In this document: in pieces, positions 1 to 9,146 of the stretch
Position numbering within the stretch: position 1 is the stretch's first letter
How the letters are laid out: each line of letters starts with the position of its first letter
Assembly (NCBI RefSeq): GCF_000003815.2
Contig: NC_049992.1
Location: 11,590,242-11,620,920 of the forward strand
Source of the DNA: Branchiostoma floridae
Taxonomy: Eukaryota; Chordata; Leptocardii; Amphioxiformes; Branchiostomatidae
Direction: 5' to 3'
Length of the DNA stretch: 30,679 nt
Notes under the pieces: model-generated
Seen by the model: the letters and a program-made list of their open reading frames with translations, nothing else
What the model was told of the DNA's origin: nothing
Databases searched by the model: none
Program-made: the position numbers and the translations under genes

Positions 1-246
1 TGAGCTACTACGAATGTAAAAATAATTCGGAAACAATATTCCGCCGCCAATCGAGCGTAAAAACAACAACAAAGAAAATGGCGCAGCCCCTGACTTCAGC
101 TCGGTTCTCACAAAGTCCTGCAACATTGCATCGAGGTCGCCAAGTTTCCGGGGCCTGTCGATGTTTTTGTGTGAAAAGTTTGCGATCTCGTTCGTTCCGC
201 GCGATCCGAGGCGGGAGACTTCTTTCTGGAACGCCTTCTTGATCGA
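1..246 (-). other. coding-like patch, possible exon fragment
   Basis: The first ~250 bases are more GC- and CpG-rich than the AT-rich DNA to the right. On the minus strand one frame is open from just after a TGA at 247-249 to the window edge, about 82 codons, and its first ~57 codons have protein-like composition (KKAFQKEVSRLG... ending ...RTELKSGAAPF). I do not recognise a family. The likely 5' boundary (AG before AAGGCG near 240) lacks a pyrimidine tract, so an acceptor there is weak. On the plus strand an ATG at 78 in a good context (AAAATGG) opens 54 codons with no acidic residue, which could be a first exon instead. Neither reading is proved; it may be a fragment of a gene left of the window or a decayed copy. 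Confidence 0.2.
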
Positions 247-559
247 TCACGTGGCCGATTCGTTGATGTCCCTCCCGAGTTCGATTCTTCGCTGCTAAAC
301 TTGGAGGAATAATATTATACATTTGCATAATTAATGAAAATATTCTATCATAGCAGTTTTTTCTATGTATCTCTTGTCCCGGACGTGATATGGTCTTGAC
401 ATTAGGGTGGTAAATAACTTTCAGCGTCATGACAACGTGGGGCAGGTTTAAGCTCCCTAACATTTACTTTCGGAACTGCAGAGGCGTTTTTGTCAAGACA
501 TTCAAAAGAGGATAACTGCAGAAAGGATTGACGGATTGGCATCATATTAGGCATGCGGG

Positions 560-900
560 TACCTTAGGCAAAGATGTTCATAATGATATACATGTTATGC
601 AAATGAGGACTTAGTTTGCATAATTAATGAGGAAATTGTATAATTCCATTGTTTTCAATAACTGGACTTCAATAAATGTAACACATGTTAATTATGATAG
701 GTGGAATATCAGCAGATACCAAATATTGTAATGAGGAACTTATTTGCATGATTTATGTAAAGATTGCAAAACCAATTTATGATTAATGATGGGATTTTAT
801 TATTTTGACCTGTGTACGTTAGTCAATGATGAACAACACCATGCATAAATTATCTTAATGTATCAGTCAATTCCATGGAATTCACAAGAGATTCACCGCG
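560..900. repeat. AT-rich octamer-containing degenerate repeats
   Basis: This stretch repeats short motifs such as ATGCAAATGAGG, TTTGCATAATTAATGAGG and TAATGAGGAAC-TTATTTGCAT near 598, 615 and 728, with a further TTTGCATAATTAATGA near 320. They look like degenerate copies of one AT-rich interspersed repeat. No reading frame or RNA gene is visible. Confidence 0.4.
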
Positions 901-928
901 ATTGACCTGGATAATCTCACATAACGCC

Positions 929-1334
929 ATTGTACGATGACCTACGACATTTGTGACTTAAGTTTAGCCTATTGCCCCCGACTCTTCCCAAACGTACTGC
1001 GTGTGGCGTTATTACAGCCACCAAATACATCCACCAAAAAAGCTGAAGCCATCAGAACATGATCGATTTTATTAATTCTTCACGTCATGAGTAGAATAAC
1101 GGGCCCGTACTGAAGCCTGCTAAAAACCGTACAACGATGGATACATTTTGATAATGTTCAAAATACATCAAAGCTCTGTATTTCATAGTAGGGCGTTCCT
1201 CTATGGCTAATCTTACCAATGTTTTACCGCAACTGACGCAGGTATGCTCACATGCTGTTAACCTTATCGTACGTTGACCTACGAAGTTTGTGACCATGGA
1301 TTTATATAGCTCCCAATTTCTCCGAAACGTACAT
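929..1334 (+). repeat. diverged direct repeat pair
   Basis: A block at about 929-1003 (TTGTACGATGACCTACGACA, later CCCAAACGTAC) recurs at about 1264-1334 (ATCGTACGTTGACCTACGAA, later CCGAAACGTAC). The copies lie in the same orientation ~335 bases apart, with unrelated sequence between. This could be a solo long repeat or two copies of one mobile element. There is no coding potential between them. Confidence 0.4.
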
Positions 1335-1343
1335 TACACATGT

Positions 1344-1484
1344 GGTGTGGGATCGTGTAACGTAACGGCAGTATTTTTGGCCCGGAACCCGGAGGTCCCG
1401 AGTTCAAATTCGCTGATCATGTCACCGATCTTATGCCCTTATTGGGAAAGGTACTTGGCACGATTTTCCTCACTTAGCTCAGGT
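1344..1484 (+). mobile_element. tRNA-derived SINE, truncated by the gap
   Basis: The sequence reads like a tRNA-related pol III head. A B-box-like GAGTTCAAATTC (1400-1411) follows GGCCCGGAACCCGGAGGTCC, with an A-box-like region around 1355-1372. After it comes a tail with GGGAAAGGTACTTGGCACG and TTTTCCTCACTTAGCTCAGG, which recurs in reverse at 22789-22830 and 27328-27387. The element runs into the N gap, so its 3' end is missing. Confidence 0.6.
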
Positions 1485-1984
1485 NNNNNNNNNNNNNNNN
1501 NNNNNNNNNNNNNNNNNNNNNNNNNNNNNNNNNNNNNNNNNNNNNNNNNNNNNNNNNNNNNNNNNNNNNNNNNNNNNNNNNNNNNNNNNNNNNNNNNNNN
1601 NNNNNNNNNNNNNNNNNNNNNNNNNNNNNNNNNNNNNNNNNNNNNNNNNNNNNNNNNNNNNNNNNNNNNNNNNNNNNNNNNNNNNNNNNNNNNNNNNNNN
1701 NNNNNNNNNNNNNNNNNNNNNNNNNNNNNNNNNNNNNNNNNNNNNNNNNNNNNNNNNNNNNNNNNNNNNNNNNNNNNNNNNNNNNNNNNNNNNNNNNNNN
1801 NNNNNNNNNNNNNNNNNNNNNNNNNNNNNNNNNNNNNNNNNNNNNNNNNNNNNNNNNNNNNNNNNNNNNNNNNNNNNNNNNNNNNNNNNNNNNNNNNNNN
1901 NNNNNNNNNNNNNNNNNNNNNNNNNNNNNNNNNNNNNNNNNNNNNNNNNNNNNNNNNNNNNNNNNNNNNNNNNNNNNNNNNNNN
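1485..1984. other. assembly gap (500 N)
   Basis: Exactly 500 undetermined bases, which looks like a default scaffold gap and not a measured length. Any reading frame drawn through it is meaningless. Confidence 0.99.
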
Positions 1985-2466
1985 TCTTATATCTCATATA
2001 CTTCACAAAAACACATCAAACAAAACAAAACAATGCAATGTTTCCATGAAGACATTATAATCTTCAAATTTTGCATACTTCTACACAAATTAAATGTCTA
2101 CTAATATTTTGTAAATTTTATGATTTTTAAGTCAGGTCATGCTGCTGACATATAAATACATATACTGCAAGAACAAATATCTAAGGGTGTATATAACTGT
2201 GCACAGTACAGGACAAAGTAGTTAAGCTTTAAGTTTAAAGTTGGTCTGAAACGTATTTGTCATCCTTTTATGTGTATTTGCGTTTTTTTTTCTGCGTAGG
2301 GGGACTGATCAGCGTTATGTACGATTTGCAGAAAGGTCTGAATACACAATACAGCATGTTACAGAATGTACCGCGAAAAAAAGAAAACCCATGAAGATGT
2401 TTAGGATCCGAGCTGTGTGTGGCGAAAACGCAAAGGTATAAACGGCAAATGGCGAAAAAAAAGGAA
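1985..2466. other. AT-rich intergenic DNA
   Basis: I see no gene here. The stretch is AT-rich and contains the 3' flank of the SRP RNA gene to its right. Five A's at 2465-2469 on the plus strand supply the T-run that ends that minus-strand transcript. Confidence 0.5.
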
Positions 2467-2764
2467 AAAGAGTTGGGTCCCACTGTATTGGCCGGGCTGA
2501 GACGCAGTGCCTATTCACGGGCGCGATCCCGCTACTGATCGACACGGGGACTTTTGCCTGCTTTGTTTCCAACCTGGGCCGGTGCGTCCCTCCTTAGACG
2601 ACCTGGTTGCCCTGGGCTCCCCCGGGGTAACCATATCGATGCCGAACTTAGCGTGGACGCCCGATCGCCATAGGACAGCACGCCACAGAACCCCCGGCCT
2701 CAAGCGGTCCACCAACCCCAGCCTCCAGGTAGCTGGATTACAGGCGCGCGCCACCACGCCCAGC
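2467..2764 (-). ncRNA. SRP RNA (7SL RNA) gene
   Basis: The reverse complement is recognisably the signal recognition particle RNA, the scaffold of the cytoplasmic particle that targets secretory proteins to the ER. The Alu domain starts GCTGGGCGTGGTGGCGCG and continues with GCCTGTAATCCAGCTACC and a GACCGCTTGAGG segment. The S domain has GTTCGGCATCGATATGGTTA, the helix 6 apical part CTAAGGAGGGACG, the SRP54/SRP19-binding helix 8 strand CCGGCCCAGGTTGGAAAC with AGCAGGCAAAAGTCCCC, and the returning strand CGATCAGTAGCGGGATCGCG then GTGAATAGGCACTGCG. The length is about 298 nt, close to the ~300 nt of animal 7SL RNA, and it ends at a T-run (pol III terminator). Both domains are complete and compatible, so it looks functional and is not an Alu-type derivative. 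It could still be one of several copies or a recent pseudogene. Confidence 0.95.
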
Positions 2765-2803
2765 TGAGAGACGGGCTGCCATTTTGCGGGTATGAGTGTT
2801 TGT

Positions 2804-2813
2804 ATCACGTGAT
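2804..2813 (-). promoter_or_regulatory. E-box palindrome upstream of SRP RNA gene
   Basis: ATCACGTGAT is a perfect 10-bp palindrome containing the E-box CACGTG, 42-47 bases upstream of the inferred 5' end of the 7SL RNA. Human 7SL genes need an upstream ATF/CRE-type element at about this distance in addition to internal promoter sequences. The E-box sits in the equivalent place, so a role as the upstream activator site is a reasonable inference, not shown. Confidence 0.4.
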
Positions 2814-2814
2814 C

Positions 2815-3990
2815 AAGGTGTACTTTGTACAAATGTCGCTGAGTGGTGTCACAAGTAATGCCCCCTTGTAAAATTGATCTGAAGTGTTTATGTGCTGTAC
2901 TGGTATTAAAACACACGCTTTGTCGTTCATTTGTGAAATATTCCTCATGGTTAGGTACTCCACACATTTTGATACATTGCAATTTAATTCATACCCAATT
3001 GAAATCTCCATGTGAGATTTACATGGCCCGTTCCCAACTCCTACCGTTTAATTCGCTGATCACAACATGTCCTCGATCCTCGTGAGAACTTCGGAGCTTC
3101 GCATGATAACGTTGTCTGACTATCTGTTGGGGAGTTTCCATTTTCCTAAGAATAGTATGGCAAAAGGGCTACACGATATGAATGCACCAAGTATTTTCTC
3201 CCGTCGTTCAGTCATTGAATCTCCCCCTAGCTGTTCTTTGCCAGGACAGAAGTGATACTGTCAATCTGCTTTCCAGTTTTCAGGTACGAGTCTTTGTGCT
3301 TTTTCTGCTATTGTTACTTTATCTATCACTTTGGCTGTTCCTAGTAAATCTTCACTCTTCATGGTAATAATAGCATGACTTATTTCAATCTTTAATTTCG
3401 TTATTTGTTATTCTCATTGTTCCTGAAGACAGGTATGATGAGAGGCCAGTAGCTTATAATCGCTTTATCTTCATTTCAGTGTTCAACTTTCAGGTAACTT
3501 TCTTGTAGATTATAGAATATGTGATGGAGTTGCTACGTGTATTTGTGTGTGTAAGAAGAGAGTGACGATTAAAATGGATACGACGATGGATACGACGTGA
3601 GAGACGATGTTTCTAGCCAGACTTTGATTTTATTTTATCGTATAAGAGTGATTTATTACCTTCAACACGTATGAACATAAAGATAATGAAGTTTTAAGTT
3701 TGTTAAGTTAAAATTTGGTAACGTTATGGACAGGAGAGGATCAAAAATGGGCAGCGTTCATGTCTTTTGAAGTTCCCCACCCCTGAATGAGTGAGAGAAA
3801 AGGCTAAGCATTTGTCTGACATTTCAGGCACGCTTCATGTTCTCCTCTGTCATCAGCGTGGGAACATTGGGTGCCATGAGTCCCCGACACGCCTGTACAT
3901 AGAATAAACTTTGGATATGGTTACAGTAGGTACTCCTTGCTACAACTCTTGTTCTTGTTAATCACGCTAGGTGTCGCTTGGGGAATAAGA
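2815..3990. other. intergenic region upstream of the His-rich gene
   Basis: No reading frame here looks coding. Several CAG|GTA-like strings near 3283, 3431 and 3492 could belong to untranslated exons but have no frame to test them. A plausible acceptor (CACGCTAG at ~3970, after CT-rich sequence) just before the ATG at 3993 suggests that the next gene has a 5' untranslated exon somewhere here. I see no clear TATA box. Confidence 0.3.
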
Positions 3991-3992
3991 CG

Positions 3993-6862
3993 ATGGCTTA
4001 CCGCGCAATTGTCATTATTTTGGGACTGGTCATTGCATTTCATCAGGCGCGGTCGTCTGTTTTACCCAAAGCCGACCAGTCTAACGCCCCGAAAGTTCAG
4101 ACTGCAAACCAGCGGCATAAGATCAAGCTGGCACCTGCACCTGTACATGTCCAGCTTCTCCACACCAAAGAAGGGGAAGTTGTTGTGGTAAGAAATATAA
4201 TTAATTTTTCTTAGATAGTGAGGTAGCGGATGAAAAACTATAAACACACCCACTAATTCCTCCTAATAAAGAAATGTACTGCGCTAACAAGGAGTACCCC
4301 TGCTGGAAAAAAAGCTTCTACTCGTATTACTAGTAATCTCAAAATGCGCATGTGTGCTTCTGCTCTTTCTTGTTATCAAATAATTATATAAACAGCAGTC
4401 TTGCCCTAGTTGTGAGAATAATCTGAATGAATTTTCTTTGTCTATCAGGCAAAGGAAGATGTTCCCAAAATGGAACATACGCATGCGCACCGCAATCAAC
4501 CACAGACCAAGCGACAAGACCAGTCCGGCATTACATCGATGAAGAATAAAAAGGTTTTCAACAAATAACGTTATACTTAGATTCCAATCGGTGATTTACA
4601 GTGAGATCCATACAATCAATCTGTAACTTTGTGCTTAACAAAGAAATTCAATACAGTTACTACCTACGAATTAGAAGCCAACTTCAGTTATTAAAGGCAA
4701 ATTTGTTCCGCTATCCTCCACAATGTATTTCCTTCCACAGTGAACCAATAATCCAACCTGTGACTTTTCTAAAATCTTAGCCCAAAGCTGACAATGTTCA
4801 CCATCTGAAGAAGCACGGGCCTCATAGTGCGCATGCGTCTGCCCGTCCTCGCCATCATTACCATGGCAACCGCAACCTGCATCAGCAGAAGGTGAGGTCA
4901 CACTTTTGCTTGAAAGAAAGCAAGACGTATGTAGAATCTAGTATACGAGTGTGGTGAACAAAATACATATTTAGTCTACTGAAGTTGCACTACAATTTCA
5001 TCCTTTTGGCTACGCCTCAGAAGAGGAGCCATTATCGAATTTTTTCTGCTTTATTGCAGTCTCATGTGAAAGTTCATGTTGAGACAGAACACCTGAACAA
5101 ACATGGAAGCCATCCGTCAATTGGAGGCCATCACGTTACCTCAACAATTCATGAGGTAAGGGTTTCTCCTAATCTCCAAGCAGATCCTACGGTAGCATAA
5201 GACAGTATCAAAAGCTACCCTGGTAGCAAAACACACTCCTAAGCCGGCTTCGCTCCTCTGGCAGCTTTTGATACTGTCTTATGCTACCGTAGGATCTGCT
5301 TGGAGATTAGGTTTCTCCCAGGTTTAGCGTAGTACTTCCTCCTCACATTGTAGTCACGATGCATAGTACAAGTACATTCTGTAGATTACGATGTACATCT
5401 GTATCTGTATCTATATAGCCAGTATAACGTTATACTGTACCGCCCTTCGGCGTAACACACCAGCATGTACTAGTACTCTAGCCTCATTCGCAAACTTCGA
5501 GTGGGAATGGCTTTTATTAGGGGGGGGGGGGGATCTCTAGTTTCAAAGTTGGCTAAGGTTCTCTAATGCCGGGAAAGAGAGTTTGCCCAGAAAAGTAGTT
5601 TGCCGTGGAAAGGAGTTTCGAATTTTTGCAATGGGGCTAGATGTACTCCGAGTTTTTGTTATTCACTTTTTAATCTTTCCATTTCGCTTTCAGGACAGTA
5701 CCCCCATGCGTCACCATCTGAAACACGCCAACCATCGTTCTAAGCATCATCAGAAGTCTACTGGGCGCGCCCTAGCTGGGAAACGTTTCCAACACCAGCA
5801 TAAGAAAACTGGGTACCGTACCCAGAGTCACCAGGAAGCGGTAGGGATTGAAAGTGGAAGGGCTGAAGAGCATCTCGGAAGAAACAATGGAGTGCTGATC
5901 AATCAAAAGGCAATGGTACTTCTGATATTCACTGAAATAAAATTGTAACGTAATTTTGAAAAAAATGTCGAAACGCGTTGATTTAGCTGTATTTTATTCA
6001 ATATTACCTGTTGCCTTGGTTGTGTCTTGGTTGTGTACTTTTAAGCTATACTAGCCGACTTCTCTCTTTACTTTATTCAGGATAAAGGACAAAGGGCAAA
6101 ATCCGATTCGCGCAAGAAGTGGGCGGACAAGTATGATGAGTTGTGGTCTTTACTCGAGGGACATAGTAAGCGTGCGGACCCCTCTGCTCTTCCTGCATCC
6201 GACGACGAGGAACACAGGTAAAAACTGATATCAGTCTTTCCTTTTTTTAAAGGCCAGAATTAGTATTCACTTATTTCACTAATTGTTTGTTTGCAAAATA
6301 AGCACGTTCTCTTTTCGAAGATAATCTTAACTTTTCTACTTCTCTAAATGTTCACGTAGGTTACCGTTGAAGGTCAAGAAGAGGAAGAAGGCTACCCATA
6401 AACACGATAAGAAGATGATTTTCGCCAGTCGTGCCCTTCGTCATGGCAAACATCGTCTCTGGCAAAGGCTTTTCAAGGTACTACTATTAGCAACTCTATC
6501 TCCTATCTACTAATACCAAGCACAGCTGTATCAGGCTTGTCTAAATCATATGTGCGAGCTTTATCTAAACAGCGTTTGGTTATTTGCATTTATGTTATAA
6601 ACTTATGTATTCTGTGTCACTTCATTGCAGTTTGAATGGGTCTTATTGGTCCATATATAAAGGCTATACATATTTGACAGATCTCTTTTCCCTTCCAATA
6701 TGTAGGAATAAAGCTCTGACACGACCAATGGACGAGCACACGACTCGGGACTGCAGGTGGCCTGCGTGTTTAACTTATAAAAAGTTCGCGTGTTCGTTCT
6801 ATGATTTTTTTTTCTTTCAGCAATATAATGGTAGAAATTATAGGCTATATACAAGTCTCTAG
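3993..6862 (+). CDS. secreted His/Lys-rich cysteine-free protein, 8 exons
   Basis: Exons read by eye: 3993-4187, 4449-4553, 4781-4891, 5060-5155, 5694-5915, 6081-6217, 6360-6477, 6821-6862; about 341 codons. The start ATG opens a classic signal peptide (MAYRAIVIILGLVIAF, then HQARSS). The mature part has about 36 histidines after residue 40 (about 40 in the whole protein, ~12%), many Lys/Arg pairs and no cysteine. His clusters include HTHAHR, RHHYHG, GGHH, MRHHLKH and KHHQK; exon 7 holds a basic run KVKKRKKATHKHDKK. Every intron is phase 0 except the sixth (phase 2). The donor of exon 2 (GTTTTC) and exon 5 (GTACTT) are weak. The short last exon adds 13 residues; reading through at 6478 would give an alternative C-terminus. 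A poly(A) signal lies at 6911. I recognise no family. Metal or polyanion binding, antimicrobial or matrix roles are guesses from composition. An uncleaved proprotein with dibasic sites is also possible. Confidence 0.6.
5169..5310. mobile_element. foldback MITE-like hairpin in intron 4
   Basis: Two perfect 48-base inverted arms, 5169-5216 (CTAATCTCCAAGCAGATCCT...) and 5263-5310, flank a 46-base spacer. The element is bracketed by the direct repeat GTTTCTC (5162-5168 and 5311-5317; 8 bp if a shared C is counted), as expected for a target-site duplication. It begins only 13 bases after the exon 4 donor. It is non-autonomous, and the perfect arms suggest recent insertion or active homogenisation. 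A 7-8 bp duplication is compatible with hAT or a related class; the family is not identified. Confidence 0.75.
5520..5532 (+). repeat. 13-G homopolymer
   Basis: A run of 13 consecutive G lies in the fourth intron of the His-rich gene. It is a likely length-variable tract and a possible assembly weak point. Confidence 0.8.
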
Positions 6863-6910
6863 GAATTGAAACAATTAAGTTATTGAAATCAATCTGCATA
6901 TTTTGGTGAC

Positions 6911-6916
6911 AATAAA
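6911..6916 (+). terminator. poly(A) signal of the His-rich gene
   Basis: AATAAA lies 49 bases after the inferred stop codon (6860-6862), a normal short 3' UTR distance. This supports the short last exon at 6821-6862. Confidence 0.5.
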
Positions 6917-8180
6917 TATAACGATTAAGATAATATAACAGAATTTAGATTTCTGGTAATAATACCTTCTCGAGACTTATCTTCTCGAGGGACTTTATAT
7001 TTATTTATATTTCCCCTTTATATTTCTTCTAAAGAGATATGTCCGTAAGGTGTTGTCGACTGACTTTATACACGATATTGTTTTACATCTATTTAAGAAA
7101 TGAATTTCATTTATATATATTCAACATAATTATATTAAGAATCATACTCTTGTATGTTACTGCCTGATTCTTTTGGATAAAGACAGATTGATCGATTGAT
7201 TGTTTGATTCATTGATTGATTAATGTATTGGTTGAAGATATATTGCTTTGAAACTCGTTGTACAATAGAAAAGGGCCTTTTGCATTCCTACTGCGCTGTA
7301 AGAACAATTAACAGGACGCAACCATGCAGCCGTCAAAGCAAGTCTTGTTGGATTTAAACAGTGATGTATTTGTTCTCTGTGAACTGATATCGCTATGTTG
7401 ATACAACATTACCGTCTTGTGTTCAAACCGCCAGAAGGATACTTTTGCAAACACTAATAGTCACCGCTATAAATGTAAAGGTTATTTCAAAAGTTATTCT
7501 AAGTTTTGTTTTGTGGATCACCAAGCAACAGAAAGTTGGAAATTGGAATAAACTTTTCTTCAGGTACCTTTGCTTCTTGTCGATCCTTATACATGTGACT
7601 CAGTCAGGCTGGCTATAGGTCTTTGAATTCGGTCTTCAATAAGTCTAAATCAAAAACTGGACGGACGGGATAGAATTTTTCGCGCTCCTATTGGCCGGCG
7701 CCGGCCCAGAGTTGCAACCACCTAGGAGGGGGTCATTAACCTCAGTCAGCGAGAGATTGTGTAAACGAGCACAGGGTAGGATTTTTCGCATAAGAGAATA
7801 TGCTGGTTGCTCATTGCATTTTGCCATTTTAAGCTAGATATCTTATGTATTTATATTCACAATGAACATTGTTTAAAAGTAAAACTAGTAATTCTGGATT
7901 AATTTCTGCTCGGACTAGTAAAACATAGTGAGCTAAGTAAATGTTTCAGCAGGTCTTCTGCCAAGGCACGTTTATGTATATTTGGAGTAAAGCAAGAAAA
8001 CAACACATTTGCCTAATTTGTATATCTATTAGATTAGGGGTGCGCCACGGTTTATAATTAACGGTTAAAACTCAGGACATTCCATCTTCGAGTAGTTGAG
8101 TTAAACAGCCTCATCTAAACGTCAATCAAAGCAATGAAATAGAATAATTCAGCTTTGTGACGTATAGTCGTGAATGTTTC
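6917..8180. other. intergenic region, no gene seen
   Basis: The region is AT-rich. It contains a GATT-type simple repeat at about 7187-7224 (GATTGATCGATTGATTG...). A GC-rich island near 7670-7750 contains an inverted CCAAT box (ATTGG, 7690-7694) beside a 14-bp perfect palindrome GGCCGGCGCCGGCC (7693-7706). I see no convincing exon. Confidence 0.4.
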
Positions 8181-8187
8181 AAGGCAA

Positions 8188-8215
8188 TGACCTTACAATG
8201 CAATGACCTTATAAA
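8188..8215 (+). promoter_or_regulatory. paired TGACCTTA half-sites joined to a TATA box
   Basis: TGACCTTA occurs at 8188-8195 and 8204-8211, 16 bases apart. Its complement TAAGGTCA matches the extended half-site bound by monomeric nuclear receptors such as ERR and NR5A. The second copy runs directly into TATAAA (8210-8215). This could be an upstream promoter for the gene that follows, but no exon starting ~30 bases downstream can be confirmed. Confidence 0.3.
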
Positions 8216-8602
8216 GCCTGCACGAGGGTACATCTTGGGTGTTTTGCTTTGCCAGTTTTTGTTGCGTACATTTTTACCCCCTTTTTAGTTCTTGAAAGTA
8301 TGCAGCTTGAATGGGTCCCAAAATTATACCAAACATCAGCAAACAAAATGATTGTTGAAAAAACGTCACTAAAGGATTTGCATAACCAACGTTGTTTATG
8401 ATTCCAGCAAACGAAACCTAAAGATGTGACGCTTTTTCATGCCCAACATTTGATCCGAACCTGCGTTTGTTAGCGATGTTTTCATTGGGTAACAGATCTG
8501 GTCAACAGGTCGGAAGGGTGACGTAAGATTTAAGAGTACGCAGGATGTGGGTCCAGTCCTGAATGAATGGACCATGTTTTGGCAAGATATCGGACAACAG
8601 CG

Positions 8603-8751
8603 TATATAAACCTGGCGCACACCAACAAAGTATCATTTGGTAAGAGGCATTCGTCACCTTCAGACAGAAAAAAGTAGAACTCCATTATTCGTTTACTAGC
8701 CTGATGAAAGATTCTAACAGCTCTTAAAAGAATATCACAGTGAGAAAACAG
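8603..8751 (+). promoter_or_regulatory. TATA box and non-coding first exon of the 403-aa gene
   Basis: TATATAAA at 8603-8610 places a start site near 8633. The sequence that follows has no long frame and ends at a good donor, AACAG|GTGAGG (intron from 8752). A matching acceptor, CTCTTTCAG, ends at 9135, so exon 2 starts at 9136, 11 bases before the ATG. This makes a 5' UTR exon of about 119 nt. It is inferred from signals only. Confidence 0.45.
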
Positions 8752-9146
8752 GTGAGGTAACTTAAGTATTCAAGGTTGAAGAGATCCACCAGTCTTTCTT
8801 ATGTAGTGTAAATACGTGCGTGTAAATACTAAGTTTGACGGAATAATTGTGATTTTGGTAGATACTGGGCATGTTTTTGATTTAGGTAGCTGGCGATGAA
8901 AAGACCTGCGCTAAAATAACTAAGAGGAATGTTGGAATGGCATTTTGAACATACTGCAAGTTTTTCAACTTTCGAATGACAGGCGGCTAGTATACTACTT
9001 TCGTGTAGATACCGTGGCAAAAGCAAATTTCCATATACATGCATAGTGTTTTATTCGTTGTTTGATATTGCGCCCCATGAAGATACGTGATTTACTCTGT
9101 CTCCAAGACTAATAGACAACTCTAAACTCTTTCAGGACAACGTAAC

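Noticed and set aside
1290-2060. 256-codon plus-strand reading frame
   Set aside because: Nearly all of it is the 500-N gap; no evidence of coding on either side.
2467-2764. Alu element or human contamination
   Set aside because: The segment keeps the full S domain in the middle, which Alu elements lack, and it differs from the human 7SL at many positions. It is a native SRP RNA gene.
4855-4868. X-box-like ATTACCATGGCAAC, with similar words at 21650-21710
   Set aside because: The first lies within coding exon 3 and the others within an XRN1 intron beside simple CCATCATCA repeats; RFX binding there is not supported by position.
6710-6775. Extra exon of the His-rich gene with TAG/GTGGCC borders
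   Set aside because: It would have to be entered in phase 2 while the preceding exon ends in phase 0; in phase 0 it has an immediate stop.
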